Assembly (NCBI RefSeq): GCF_016587355.1
Contig: NZ_BNJF01000006.1
Coordinates: 124,001 to 188,000, forward strand
Length of the DNA stretch: 64,000 bases
Origin: Ktedonospora formicarum
GTDB taxonomy: Bacteria; Chloroflexota; Ktedonobacteria; Ktedonobacterales; Ktedonobacteraceae
Direction: 5' to 3'
Within the stretch, counting starts at the first letter, position 1; every line of letters starts with the position of its first letter. The position numbers and the translations under genes are program-made. Below, in pieces: positions 7,376-16,715 of the stretch. Under the pieces are notes generated by a model. It was not told the origin of the DNA. It saw nothing but the letters and a program-made list of their open reading frames with translations, and made no database searches.

Positions 7376-7813
7376 TTACAGATATGCCTTCTCTCTACCA
7401 ACCGGAGCATATCGGAACTGTATGAACTGCTTGATCCCGATCATCGGCAACAGCAACCGATGAACAGGATGGTAGGCTGGGAGGGCCACGGCCAAACTTA
7501 TCATCTGTGGATCAATCAGCCGATATTCGACGCCTTTCCACTGGATCACGCAACCGTTCGCGGCCAGCGCGTTACGGTACCAGTCAGATTGTTCACCAAA
7601 GGACAGCGGAACCACAAAGCCAGTGGCCGTTGGTCGGGCGCTCACCGGTGTGGCGTAAACCCGCCCGGAGCGGCGCCCAGTATGTTTGAGGATCGCGCAC
7701 TCCATCAGGCGGCTGATGACTGGGTGAGTGACAATATATGAATTCCACCAGCGAGCGAACCGGGACTTGCTGATTGTCCCTTTTCCGCTCACCGGGACAT
7801 TGCTTTCTACCAT
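7376..7813 (-). CDS. Deazaflavin-dependent (DDN-type) oxidoreductase
   Basis: 145 residues, the usual length of the nitroreductase/DDN family with a split beta-barrel fold that binds F420 or a related flavin. The family signature is seen at residues 40-75: LKHTGRRSGRVYATPV, followed by PLSFGEQSDWYRNALAANG, the stretch that contacts the cofactor phosphate. Substrate unknown. It is the first gene of a two-gene unit with the ECF41 sigma factor downstream, so the sigma factor probably drives this promoter. The upstream region to about 7900 is AT-rich and could hold it, but I cannot name the promoter motif. Confidence 0.85.
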   Translation of the reverse strand: MVESNVPVSGKGTISKSRFARWWNSYIVTHPVISRLMECAILKHTGRRSGRVYATPVSARPTATGFVVPLSFGEQSDWYRNALAANGCVIQWKGVEYRLIDPQMISLAVALPAYHPVHRLLLPMIGIKQFIQFRYAPVGREKAYL

Positions 7814-8001
7814 GCGTATCTTCCCTTTGTCATTCTCTCATCTCATGAGCATATTACTTTTATTAACTGTAATATGCCATAGAACAAAATCTCATTCTCT
7901 CTAACAAGAGGCTCCTAATAGGAAGAGGGTTGAGGGGGAACTTTTGTGACAGCGATGGTCTATTTCACTCGATGATAGATGGAGAGGGTATATGGGAGAG
8001 T

Positions 8002-8207
8002 GGACAGTCTCCCTTTCCGTTGACATCTGTTGCTCTTGCGTTCGTCCCTCGTTTCTGCGAGAATTGCTCCTTGTACGGTGAGTGACACCGGAATGTACGC
8101 CTGTGGAGATCCTGTAAGACCTGGTAGATCCAGGCAGGTTGTTCGTTGAAGCAGGAACCGAACGCCAGATAGGGCTTGTCCATCTTTGGGGAAGTTTCGG
8201 ATAACGG
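8002..8207 (+). ncRNA. Orphan family A right-end element, copy 1
   Basis: From about 8012 to 8207 it matches 48435-48631 (minus strand) at roughly 90% by eye, and its last 130 bases match the post-tnpB region of the family A elements. It begins CTTTCCGTTGACATC, carries TTGCGT, a 17-base spacer and GAGAAT (a weakened form of the promoter seen in the other copy), then GTACGGTGAGTGACACCGG and the scaffold, and ends GGATAACGG. The 13-base direct repeat TATATGGGAGAGT lies on both sides (7989-8001 and 8208-8220), so the presumptive guide is also present to the left. No tnpB remains between the ends. Confidence 0.65.
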
Positions 8208-8297
8208 TATATGGGAGAGTACCTGTGAGGCAAAAAAGACACAGAAAGACCCTCAGGCAAAGAAATGTTCCCCGAGGCCCACTGAAAGCAGCTAGAT

Positions 8298-9700
8298 GAG
8301 GGGTATAACTCGTTTTCTATTATTGGGACATATAGAGACAAATAATGACATCTCTTCCGCCTCTTGCCAAAGCTGTGTTTTTCTGGTATCTTTGTTCTAC
8401 ATTCAACACCGAGGGAGAAGAGCAAGAGATGGTCCATGGGTATCGGGGAGAACTTGACCTCAACAACGCGCAAAAGACGCTCTGCCGCAAACATGCCGGG
8501 GCCGCTCGCTGGGCCTTCAATTATGGCCTTCGCCGCAAACAAGAGGCCCACAAGGCAGGGCAGAAAACGCCCACCGCCATCGATCTGCATCGCGAGATCA
8601 ATGCCCTCAAACCCTCTGAGCCCTGGATGTATGATGTCAGCAAGTGCGCCTTCCAAGAGGGATTGCGCGACCTGGATGCCGCCTTCAAACATTTCTTTCG
8701 CAAGTGCCGGCTCAAAAAAGAGGGCACCTGGAAAGGCAAGTGTGGCTATCCCCGCGCGCAAAAGCCGCAAGAAAGCCATCGGTGGCGCTCGCTTCACCGG
8801 GAGCATTCGGGTGTTTCCTGATGCCATCCAGTTGCCTCGTTTGGGAAGGCTCCGGCTCAAAGAGCACGGCTATTTCCCTCTGGGCGGCAAGATCAGCAGT
8901 GCCACCATCCATGAGCAAGCAGGCAGATGGTTTGTTTCCATCTGTGTGCATGAGGAAAAGGAAGCATCCCAACCAGCCACAGGTGACGTCATTGGAGTGG
9001 ACCTGGGGATCAAGCGGTTGGCAACCCTCTCAGATGGACGTACCTTCGAGAATCCCAAGGCGCTACGCAAGAAGATCACGGCGTTAAAGCGCCTCTCGCG
9101 GCGCCAGAGCCGCAAGGCCAAAGGATCACGTAATCGCCAGAAAGCCAAGCAGCGCCTCTCGCGAATGCATGCCCGCATCGCCAACGTGCGTAACGATGCC
9201 TTGCACCAAGCGACCGCACAGATCGTGGCGAGAACCAAGCCCGATGCCGAGCGCCCGCGTGTGATCGTCCTCGAGGATTTACATATTGCAGGCATGCTCA
9301 AGAACCGCAGGTTATCTCGAGCGATTGCGGATGTGGGCATGTACGAGTTCAAGCGGCAGATCCTTTACAAAGCCGAACAGGCAGGGGTAAAGGTACTGCT
9401 GGCCTCGCGCTGGGAGCCATCCTCAAAAACCTGTTCGTGTTGTGGCTGGATCAATGAGGCGCTCGCCCTTTCGGATCGAGTCTTTGTCTGCCTGGAGTGT
9501 GGAAACGTCCAGGACCGAGATGCCAACGCTGCCAACAATCTCGCAGCATTGGCACAATGAACAGAGCGTACCGCAAGTTCTGCGAGAAGTGACGCCTGTG
9601 GAGCAGATGTAAGACAAGCGAAAGGCTTGCTGTCTGCGCTGAAGCAGGAACCGAATGCTGAGTATGGCCTGTCCATGTTTGGGTCAATTTCGGAGAACGG
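8298..9700 (+). mobile_element. tnpB-only element, family A copy 2
   Basis: Left end near GGGGTATAACTCG (8298); right end at CGGAGAACGG (9691-9700). The 140 bases after tnpB carry the conserved scaffold found in the other family A copies. The presumptive guide begins at 9701. No transposase gene. Confidence 0.75.
8429..9560 (+). pseudogene. tnpB: tnpB (family A2), one frameshift
   Basis: Start at MVHGYRGEL, then intact to CGYPR near 8752. There GCGC replaces the TTC codon of copies A3 and A4, adding one base. The rest (KSRKKAIGG onward) is open to the end in one frame: GVDLGIK (first Asp), VLEDLH (Glu), CSCCG/CLECG zinc ribbon and DRDANAANN (last Asp) are all in place. This is the least damaged of the family A copies; a +1 shift at one site would give a full nuclease of about 376 residues. 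Confidence 0.9.
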
Positions 9701-9732
9701 GGTGTGAGTGGGTGAGAGAAGAAGGAGGACGA

Positions 9733-12700
9733 TTAGAGTAAGGACAAACGCCGCGCTGTTTCGCTGGCCTCCATACGATTGTGGACATCCAGCTTGCGGT
9801 AGAGGCTCTGGATATGGGTTTTCACGGTATTGAGCGAGATGATCAGCTCGCTGGCGATCTCAGGGTTCGAGCGCCCGGCAACTAGGAGGCGCAAAACTCG
9901 TAGTTCCTGCTGACTGAGTGGTTCCAGGAGTAAGGTATCCTTCCTGGATACCTTCTGTGGGGGGTCAACCAGCACGTCCTGTGCAAAGCCTCGTAGGAGA
10001 AAATGCGCAAAGGGTAGCAGTGAGGTCTCGCGTAGTTCTGGCAGGAGTGTTCTGAGCAGCGCTTCCATGGCAGAGCCTTCATCCAGAAAAACGCGTTGAT
10101 AGTTCTGTGGTTGTGCCAGTTTCAATGCCTGGAGGAGCGAGGACCTGGCCTGGCTGTGTTCCTGGCAAGCAACATGGGCCAGGGCCTCCAAAATCTGGAT
10201 TTCCAGCACGCTCCGCTTGCGTCCCTGTGCCTGGGCTTTCTCTTTCCAGGGCGCTAATGCTTTTAATGCGATTTCCCCTTCCCGTTGCGCGATATACCAA
10301 CGTGCGAGCAGTAGGGCTTCCCCCTGCTCTTTCAAGAGTGACGGACCTTGCTCAGCCGCCTGGGAACCCGATGCATGCTCCCTGGCTTGGATCCATTGTT
10401 CGACCGTGTGCAACTCGCCCAAGGAAAGCCGGAGTCGTGCTAGCAAGGCGTGTATCACATCTGCTGATAAGGGAACACGAGCATGCCGCTCCCATTGCAA
10501 GAGCAATTCCTGAGCCTGGATGGTCTTTCCGTATGCATGCAGGAGGCGAGCTTGGACAAATGCCCCCGAAGCATTCACATGGATTCCATCCTCTGGCTGT
10601 GCTCTCAGCGCCTGTGCTTGAGCGAGATAGTCCTGCGCTCTTGCGAGCTCGTTGCGCTCATAGCACAGTTGAGCAAGGCTATGAAAGGCCCACGACGTGT
10701 AGAACGGGTCCAGACCGCCTGTGGCCAGAAATTGCTGTTGGGACAGCTTCTGATCTTGCTCCACGAAGGCCAGGGCTTGCGTGTAGGTGTGAGCGGCCCT
10801 TTGTAATTCCCCTTGTTCCAGGCTCACATCTCCCAGGAAGACCAGGGCGGCGAACACGGCCACCAGCGAATTGATCCGTTTTGAAATTTCCAGCGCTTGC
10901 AAAAAGGACTGTCTGGCCCTCTCTACCTCTCCTGCAAGAAGGGCCCCATAGCCCGACGATAGGAGATTATCGGGATACAGAAAGCTGCGTTCGCCAATTA
11001 GTGGTTGTGCCTGGGAAGCCAGACGATACCAATTTGTGAGATCTTCATAATAAAAAAGCAGTTCGCCATGCAGTTGCAACGCTTCTCCCAGTTGCTCCCA
11101 CTGCTCCCTGGCCTGAAATCCCTGCTCTGCCCACTGAATGCACCGCTCAGAACGCTCCTGGATAGCAGGGTCACGTCGATCTACCGTAAACATCGTGGTG
11201 AGGACATACCAGAAACAGAGGTCTGGTTGGGTCCGCAGGACCTCCTCCGGCAAGCGCAGCAACCAGGAGCGTAGCAGGTGGAATTCATTCTGGAAGCTGT
11301 TGGGGGCCAGAAACTGTTGGATCAGGGTTGCAGCACGGACAAAATCTTCTGCGGCAAGCGCGGCCTCAATCGCTTCTGGAAGCATCTGCTGGTGTTCATA
11401 CCACTGGCTCGCTTTGCTGCGAAGCTCATTCACAACGGTTGTTCCCAGGCGACGGCGGGCCTCGTGTTGTAATGCTTGTGCCCACAATGCATGATAGCGA
11501 TACCACTGCTGGCTTTCATCCAGGGATTGGAGAAAGAGATTGGCCCGTTCCACCTGTTCCAACAAGAGATCATTATCCTCTCTCCCCGTGATGGCGTTAC
11601 AGAGCGAGGCACTCAAACAGGGAAGTCCACTGGTCTGGAGCAAGAAGTTCTGCAACTCGTCAGGAAAACTCGCGAAGACTTCTTCGCGCAGGTAATCGAG
11701 CAAGAAGCGCTGGCTGCCGTTGAACGTTTGCGCAGAGGCGGAAGGATCAGCCTGTTTCTGGAGAACGAGGGCAGCCAGTTGGAGGCCAGCAATCCAGCCC
11801 TCAGTGCGAGCTTCGAGGAGGGCAACATCGCGCTCGCTGAGGGCAATTCCCATCCTCCGGATAAGAAAGGACTGTGCTTCCTCTTGGGTAAAGCGTAGGT
11901 CTGTGTTACGGATCTCGAACAGGTGCCCACGGGCGCGGAGGCGAGCGAGGGGAAAATCCGGGTCCACACGGCTGGACAGCACCAGATGCACATGAGATGG
12001 CAAATGCGCCAGGAAGAGGCTCAGGGAAGCATGAATAGTTGGCTCGTCGACCACATGATAATCATCTAGGATCAGCAGGATGGGCGAGACTTCCGAAGTC
12101 CTCTCAGCCAACTCATTAAGCAGAATCGTTACACACGAAGCCAGAGGAGAACGTGCGCGCATCTGAGTGAGTGCCTGCTCTCCAAGTGCTGGCCAACGTC
12201 TGCGCAGGGCTGCGATGAGTGAGATCCAGAAGCGTGTTGGATCGTTGTCCAATGGTTCCAGAGAGAGCCACGCAACAGCCTCGTGATGCCGTTGGGCCCA
12301 CGCGGAGATCAGGGTGGTCTTGCCCCAGCCAGCAGCAGCAGAGAGCAGTGTCAGCGGGTGGGACAAAGCGGTATCCAGGGCTGTGAGAAGGCGCTCTCGC
12401 ACCACAAGAGAGACTGGCAGGCGTGGAGGAGAGAGCCTGGTTATCATCATGATATTGGGGTCATGGAACTCAGAGCCGAGCTCGACGAGGCTGGAAAGGG
12501 TCTTATTGCCACTCTGGGTCCTGGCAAGTGAAGTAGATACCAGTGAGAGATGTTGTAAGCGTTCTTGCTCGATCTCCTGGAGCTTCTGAGCTACCTCCTC
12601 TAAACGTGCAAGGGTCACAGTGCGACTGTGCCCGAGATAGCGTTTTCTGGTTTGACCGGAACGTGTGTGGTAGGCATACCAATAGCCTGTACCTCGTGCT

Positions 12701-12891
12701 CGCGACTCTTTGTAGACGTTGAGTTGTCCGCACTGGCCCTGGAAAGAGAAAGAGGTTTGTGCTGTTAACCAGGCAAACCACGACTCCTCGGTTCCCAACC
12801 TAATCCACATGAGGACGTGGTCAGCAGTCTGGAGTTGATAGGCGTGACGTTCAGAGGACCAGGTCAGCAGAGCATCGGGTGATTTTGGCAT
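9733..12891 (-). CDS. LAL-type LuxR regulator (MalT-like), 1052 aa
   Basis: Start at MPKSPD (12891), which aligns with the start of the second such gene at 57550. Residues 1-110 form a domain shared by the two (WSSERHAYQL, W-F-WL, YWYAYH-R-G--RKRYLG). An ATPase module follows, with Walker A GWGKTT (about 188-193) and Walker B ILLILDDYH (about 271-279), then a long TPR-like helical region. It ends in a LuxR/GerE helix-turn-helix (last 65 residues: LSQQELRVLRLLVAGRSNPE, NTVKTHIQSLYRKL). Such proteins are ATP-dependent activators that sense a ligand or protein through the TPR region. No target gene is adjacent, so its regulon is unknown. Confidence 0.93.
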   Translation of the reverse strand: MPKSPDALLTWSSERHAYQLQTADHVLMWIRLGTEESWFAWLTAQTSFSFQGQCGQLNVYKESRARGTGYWYAYHTRSGQTRKRYLGHSRTVTLARLEEVAQKLQEIEQERLQHLSLVSTSLARTQSGNKTLSSLVELGSEFHDPNIMMITRLSPPRLPVSLVVRERLLTALDTALSHPLTLLSAAAGWGKTTLISAWAQRHHEAVAWLSLEPLDNDPTRFWISLIAALRRRWPALGEQALTQMRARSPLASCVTILLNELAERTSEVSPILLILDDYHVVDEPTIHASLSLFLAHLPSHVHLVLSSRVDPDFPLARLRARGHLFEIRNTDLRFTQEEAQSFLIRRMGIALSERDVALLEARTEGWIAGLQLAALVLQKQADPSASAQTFNGSQRFLLDYLREEVFASFPDELQNFLLQTSGLPCLSASLCNAITGREDNDLLLEQVERANLFLQSLDESQQWYRYHALWAQALQHEARRRLGTTVVNELRSKASQWYEHQQMLPEAIEAALAAEDFVRAATLIQQFLAPNSFQNEFHLLRSWLLRLPEEVLRTQPDLCFWYVLTTMFTVDRRDPAIQERSERCIQWAEQGFQAREQWEQLGEALQLHGELLFYYEDLTNWYRLASQAQPLIGERSFLYPDNLLSSGYGALLAGEVERARQSFLQALEISKRINSLVAVFAALVFLGDVSLEQGELQRAAHTYTQALAFVEQDQKLSQQQFLATGGLDPFYTSWAFHSLAQLCYERNELARAQDYLAQAQALRAQPEDGIHVNASGAFVQARLLHAYGKTIQAQELLLQWERHARVPLSADVIHALLARLRLSLGELHTVEQWIQAREHASGSQAAEQGPSLLKEQGEALLLARWYIAQREGEIALKALAPWKEKAQAQGRKRSVLEIQILEALAHVACQEHSQARSSLLQALKLAQPQNYQRVFLDEGSAMEALLRTLLPELRETSLLPFAHFLLRGFAQDVLVDPPQKVSRKDTLLLEPLSQQELRVLRLLVAGRSNPEIASELIISLNTVKTHIQSLYRKLDVHNRMEASETARRLSLL

Positions 12892-13141
12892 GTGTTTGTT
12901 TTTGCTTCCCAAGAAATACGTACCTCCCAACCTCCCAACAGGAATGAGTATAGCATGTTTCCGGATGCAGGTGCAAGCAACCCATCATACCCGCAACTTG
13001 TCGGAGAATGCTTGGAAAATAGCCATTCTCGATCAAGTTTTCCCATTCTCATGCTCCGCTTCGTTATACACGGCAGGGAAAAGGCCAGAGTTGGCGGTCA
13101 AATCTTGTTGGATCGTTTGAGAGGAACGTTAGGAGAAAGAG

Positions 13142-13258
13142 ATGCCAGATACCCGCACCGATCCAGCCATCTTCCAGGAGTTTCGAGAAGCACTGGGGAC
13201 GCGTGAGCCCAAAACAGGCGAAAATGCAGTGCCGCCACCACCGACGCAGCACTCATGA
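13142..13258 (+). CDS. Small ORF, 38 aa, coupled to the next gene
   Basis: Strong ribosome binding site AGGAGA six bases before the ATG. The peptide is polar with a PPPP stretch near the end and has no recognised domain. Its stop overlaps the start of the downstream ORF as ATGA, the classic sign of translational coupling. It may be a leader peptide or the true N-terminus of a frameshifted larger gene. Confidence 0.45.
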   Translation: MPDTRTDPAIFQEFREALGTREPKTGENAVPPPPTQHS

Positions 13259-13695
13259 ACCATCTCATCAGTCAGTCACCTCATCAGGATCAGGAAGACC
13301 ACTCTCGCCACCACCAGTCACCTCTGCGACCTCAGACCGCAATCCCTTCTCCTCATCGTTGCTTGCCATCTCGTTGCAGGCTGCGGTACCCCTTCGCCTC
13401 CTCGCTTGCTATGAGCGAGGAGGGCCAACCAGCGCGCGACCTGGCAGCCGCTCGGCAAGTTGGGGATGTGCTGGCTGCACGAGGAGATCGATTGCTCTAC
13501 CGTAGTGAAAAAGAAGGCGCGCACAGCAACGCTGTTCAATCAGCCCGGCCAGAATCAATAGCCATCCTCGCATTTGTCCCTGGAGGCATTCTCTCGCTCT
13601 TTGGGAGACGGTTTGAGGCCGAAGCAATTCTCGCCGGGTTCATTGGAAATGAGCAGGCACGAGCCTACTGCCAACACGTACGTGTGCAAACCTAG
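13255..13695 (+). CDS. Hypothetical protein, 146 aa
   Basis: The N-terminal 50 residues are His/Ser/Gln-rich and poorly structured; an alternative start at MSEEGQ (13411) would give the compact part only. The C-terminal part (RQVGDVLAARGDRLLYR, then SIAILAFVPGGILSLFG) looks like a conserved small-protein fold, and I believe similar hypotheticals occur in Ktedonobacteria, but no function is known to me. It overlaps the 38-residue ORF by four bases. Confidence 0.5.
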   Translation: MNHLISQSPHQDQEDHSRHHQSPLRPQTAIPSPHRCLPSRCRLRYPFASSLAMSEEGQPARDLAAARQVGDVLAARGDRLLYRSEKEGAHSNAVQSARPESIAILAFVPGGILSLFGRRFEAEAILAGFIGNEQARAYCQHVRVQT

Positions 13696-13794
13696 AGCGT
13701 TCCAGATGTTCAACACCGTATGAAGGCTGATCTGGGAACAGACACCAACATGTAGGCCCCGAACAAGGCTTGTAGAAGGTTTTTGGGGTTTATC

Positions 13795-13962
13795 ATGGAG
13801 GAAAAAGTCTCAACCTTCTTCCTGGAGAACAAAAGAGTGAGTGTTTCATATGCTGAAACACTCACTCGCCTGATGAGCACATACCCATTGGGACTCAGTC
13901 AGAAAGAGGTGTCTGAGAATATGTACTCAATAAAGAAGAGCGGTTACTCTTTTTCTTCGTGA
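13795..13962 (+). CDS. Possible small ORF, 55 aa
   Basis: ATG with a weak upstream site, open for 55 codons, and containing the stretch ETLTRLMSTYPLGLSQKEVSE, which has the look of a transposase fragment. The ORF is crossed by a perfect 14 bp hairpin, so it may instead be non-coding. Low confidence. Confidence 0.25.
   Translation: MEEKVSTFFLENKRVSVSYAETLTRLMSTYPLGLSQKEVSENMYSIKKSGYSFSS
13835..13867. repeat. Perfect 14 bp inverted repeat
   Basis: GAGTGAGTGTTTCA, a five-base loop (TATGC), then TGAAACACTCACTC. No T-run follows, so it is not a standard terminator; it could be a protein-binding site or part of a dead element. Confidence 0.6.
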
Positions 13963-14222
13963 CTCTACATATAGTTGAAACCACAGTTCCTGATTATGTG
14001 GCATCATTTTCTCATTCTAGACCGTCTGACAGGACAACCCAGCGTAGAAACTCATTCCTCCCAGTTTCATAGAGATCCTTTGTGCGAGAGATCCGAAAGT
14101 GCTGCTTATCATGAGACATGAACGTACCCTTTCTCAAAATGTGCCCATTCTATATTCCCGGCCATTGACCATCAATAGGCCAAGTAGCAGGGTCATCCTC
14201 ATCAACCGGAACAGCCAACCGC

Positions 14223-14504
14223 TCATCGAGTGTCATGCCTGTCTGGGTAGTCTGGGCGGTGTATGAAACCTGTGGGGGCCGCACCCATCAAAGGCTGTGT
14301 TCGTTCTCGAGTGAGCGCCTTTGTGAGCGCTTGTGTGAGCGCTTGGTCGAACGCTTCCTCAAACGTTTGAGTGGTTCCTTGACTCGTCAATGTTTGTACT
14401 TCCCACATGTAACGACCATCATCTTCTTGGTAGATATGGATTGGTATTGGTAAGGTGGCAAGAATTGCGATGAGACGATCTTCTGAAATGGAGGACTGTG
14501 GCAT
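14223..14504 (-). CDS. Hypothetical protein, 93 aa
   Basis: The N-terminal half (LIAILATLPIPIHIYQEDDGRYMWEV) looks like a folded beta-rich unit. The middle carries a short repeat ALTQALTKALTRE (about residues 55-68), made by repeated GCGCTTGTGTGA-like units in the DNA. The final 25 residues are polar and may be drift after loss of the natural stop. No known family. Confidence 0.5.
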   Translation of the reverse strand: MPQSSISEDRLIAILATLPIPIHIYQEDDGRYMWEVQTLTSQGTTQTFEEAFDQALTQALTKALTRERTQPLMGAAPTGFIHRPDYPDRHDTR

Positions 14505-14847
14505 TATCTTCCCTTTTCAACAAACACATAATAGCGTTATAGATGCCTTTCATAAAAAAAGACTTTTAAGATTAGATTACATTAAATATTTTATATTTTA
14601 AGCATAAAATCGCAGGTCCTTGAAGATCCTGGCATAGGAATATTCAAGAACCTTTTAAAAGATGTTTCCTTTATACTCGTACAGAATCAGTTTCCCAATA
14701 CTCTGAAGAGTGGGGTCTGGCAGACTCTCGGCGATGTAGACCGCTTGCTTCGTGTGATATGATACTTTCCACGAACCATAGAACTCCCCATGCGACCCTG
14801 TTTGATCAGGTTGATCGGCTTTACTGTGACAGCAAGAGTATGGTGTC
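14505..14847. other. AT-rich intergenic region
   Basis: About 340 bases, markedly AT-rich around 14515-14610. No gene or structured element recognised beyond an upstream region for the minus-strand hypothetical gene. Confidence 0.4.
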
Positions 14848-14988
14848 ATGAAGCGAATTCTTTTGACGGGAATGTCTGGAACCGGCAAGTCGGCAATCAT
14901 TTGCGAGCTTGCTGCTCGCGGATACAAGGCTGTGGATGTGGATAGTGACGAGTTTTCCCAGTGGCAGAGTAGCGGGACCCCAATATAG
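14848..14988 (+). pseudogene. P-loop kinase/ATPase, N-terminal fragment
   Basis: 46 codons starting MKRILLTGMSGTGKS, a Walker A loop of the nucleotide- or shikimate-kinase type, followed by ELAARGYKAVDVDSDEFSQW and then a stop in unrelated sequence. Whole members of this fold are about 170-190 residues, so this is a stump. What removed the rest is not visible. Confidence 0.65.
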
Positions 14989-15615
14989 TTCTATTAGTAA
15001 ATGGATGAAAGGTTTATAGCAAGCTATTCGGGCATTTTGACCGGAAAGTGGCCGCTTCTTGTCCTGGCACACATATTCCTCTTCCTTGTATATTTAAGGT
15101 AATGAACTGTTTGGGGTCCTGGCTGGAGTGTTTCGCTCGCTTTGCGCTTTTCACTCGCTGGGCACACCACACCTACCTTCGCTCGCTCGCATCGCCTTGC
15201 TGAGCTCGAGCAGGTGGATACCACGGTCTCAGGTTGGTCGTTTCCTGGCTAGAAGCTCGCACTGTGGCTGCTAGCAAAAACGACGGTTTTGGGTTCTCGT
15301 TTTGTATTCTACATGGTTGAGCATCTTGCTTGCCAGAACGAGGGTTGGGCTTGGTCCCCTCGTCCCCGAATGGATCGTTCGCTTGCTCCTGTTCAGTTGC
15401 CATCGCTCTCGATTGTGCGCGGGGGGTGAGAGAACACACGAAAGACCAACACTGTCATTCTGATCCTTTACCCCATGATGAGGTAGCTCTCATGAGGTGA
15501 GAGAAAGGAGTGAAAGCCCAAAGGAAACCAAAGGCATGGTGCTGCTCATGATCTCAAGCAGCCTGGACTCGTAGCAGAAAAGGCTCCTGGACAAGAGATC
15601 CCGCGAGCGTTCGCC
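14989..15615. other. Region without a convincing gene
   Basis: A minus-strand frame at 15173-15439 (MATEQEQANDPFG...) is open but lacks a ribosome binding site, and its composition looks like chance. The stretch 15440-15615 precedes the Cys-rich ORF and may be its leader: in the ORF's own frame it stays open back to a TGA near 15507 but holds no usable start codon. Confidence 0.35.
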
Positions 15616-15828
15616 ATGTACAGTACCAGCAAGACGGAACTACACCCAAACATGGTGACTGAAGGCCAACTAGAGCCTGATGCACCTCGACACCGAAAGG
15701 TGATGCTGATGCGTAAGGGCAAAGACGACGACCTGGACAAGAGGGACGAGCAGAACAACTGTCCGGCTGGCGGTATTTGTCCTACTCCGAACTCCTGTAG
15801 CCAGGGCTGCAAGAAGTTTCAAGACTGA
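15616..15828 (+). CDS. Possible Cys-rich small protein or peptide precursor, 70 aa
   Basis: The C-terminal 25 residues hold four cysteines in the pattern CPAGGICPTPNSCSQGC, preceded by a charged segment (KGKDDDLDKRDEQNN). This is the layout of a peptide with a leader and a Cys/Gly core, but no modification or export genes are nearby and there is no good ribosome binding site before the ATG. A strong hairpin (15875-15913) follows. It sits at the head of a group of small GC-rich cassettes. Function not known; it could also be chance. Confidence 0.35.
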   Translation: MYSTSKTELHPNMVTEGQLEPDAPRHRKVMLMRKGKDDDLDKRDEQNNCPAGGICPTPNSCSQGCKKFQD

Positions 15829-15874
15829 TTCCTGACGTCTGGGGACATCATCTCCTCCTTCGTCACAGAGGAGT

Positions 15875-15913
15875 CGGTTGGGCCACCAGCGGTAGTGCTG
15901 GTTGGCCCAACCG
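15875..15913 (+). terminator. Strong GC hairpin after the Cys-rich ORF
   Basis: CGGTTGGGCCACCAGC pairs with GCTGGTTGGCCCAACCG around GGTAGT, with one bulged T. There is no T-run, so termination is uncertain; a stability element is equally possible. Confidence 0.45.
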
Positions 15914-16120
15914 GCCCTGCATGGGATACTGAGGTTGACCCGTTTAAGTCCAGTCAGAAAAGGTGGAAGGACGACTGGAAGGCACAGTGATGTGCCAAGT
16001 GATAGATGCTGATAGCGTTGAAACGTTACGCTAAGCATAAAACATAATGAAATGGGTGCGAAAAGTTTTTTTGCACGAAGATGCACAACTATTTTGTGCA
16101 TTCTCTCTTATAGAGTAGAA

Positions 16121-16376
16121 GCCTGAGTTATCGATTGTCACCATCGATAGAAACATGCCACTCGCGTGCGGGTTGGCAGGTGACCGGGTTCTGGTTCAGC
16201 CCGTACACAGTTCCCCGTGTGTTAGTACGTTGAGACCTCGCGGAAGAGACAGGAGGAACCGCGAGATGAGTTGGCCACTTGTCTCGTTCAGATGAACCTC
16301 CTTCAGCAACACAGAAGGAGAGGCCAAACCCATTGCTTGTGTCATGTTCCATTCCCAATCACGGAAGGAGTTCGCC
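16121..16376 (+). ncRNA. Conserved structured leader, copy 2
   Basis: Same stems as copy 1: GTCACC/GGTGAC outside; CCACTCG with CGGGTTGG around CGTG (a T-A pair of copy 1 has become C-G); CTCGCGG/CCGCGAG; TTGGCC/GGCCAA enclosing CTCCTTC/GAAGGAG with loop AGCAACACA. It ends in the ribosome binding site GGAAGGAG. Confidence 0.6.
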
Positions 16377-16616
16377 ATGGGCGACTCCCAGCAGTACGAC
16401 CCGACCGACTTCCAGCAGCGCTTCCCGACCGACGAGGAGTGGGCCGGGCTGGTCAAGGTGATCAGCCCGGAGACCGACACCTCGGAGATCGCAGCATTCA
16501 TCGCGGCGATGCCCGAGGAGATGGCCAAGGCCTACCTCTTGTCGCTCTTGGTGAGTGGCGGATGCGTCGGCGGCGATGTTCTGTTCGTGGACTTCGTCAG
16601 GCAGATCCCCCACTGA
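16377..16616 (+). CDS. Small GC-rich cassette protein, 79 aa, unknown
   Basis: Start at 16377 with GGAAGGAG six bases upstream in the same context as cassette 1. Acidic N-terminal half (PTDEEWAGLVKVISPETDTSE), then a more hydrophobic second half with GGCVGGDVLFVDFV. No signal peptide or clear domain. Codons end mostly in G or C. Not similar to the ORFs of cassettes 1 and 3. I do not recognise it. Confidence 0.65.
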   Translation: MGDSQQYDPTDFQQRFPTDEEWAGLVKVISPETDTSEIAAFIAAMPEEMAKAYLLSLLVSGGCVGGDVLFVDFVRQIPH

Positions 16617-16637
16617 TCCGGCGCGGACGCACGGCAC

Positions 16638-16715
16638 CGAGCAAGACGAACGCGGGCGGACTCTCGCCGTGTACACGCCAATCTGGCGCGTGCATGGCGC
16701 GGGCCACCCGCGTTC
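16638..16715 (+). other. Conserved 3' block of cassette 2
   Basis: GTGTACACGCCAATCTGGCG and CGTGCATGGCGC, matching the blocks at 3212 and 40850 apart from the hairpin loop base (T here). Confidence 0.6.

Noticed and set aside
7901..8860. Long minus-strand frame over tnpB A2 and the orphan unit
   Set aside because: It is the complement of tnpB and shows no family features; similar mirror frames occur opposite every family A copy.
10107..10874. Plus-strand frame of 255 codons inside the LAL regulator
   Set aside because: Antisense to a clearly coding region; Pro/Arg/Gly-rich composition typical of shadow frames.
14281..14350. Tandem GAGCGC/TTGTGTGAGCG units as a microsatellite of regulatory interest
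   Set aside because: They lie inside a plausible coding frame and simply encode the ALTQALTKALT stretch.
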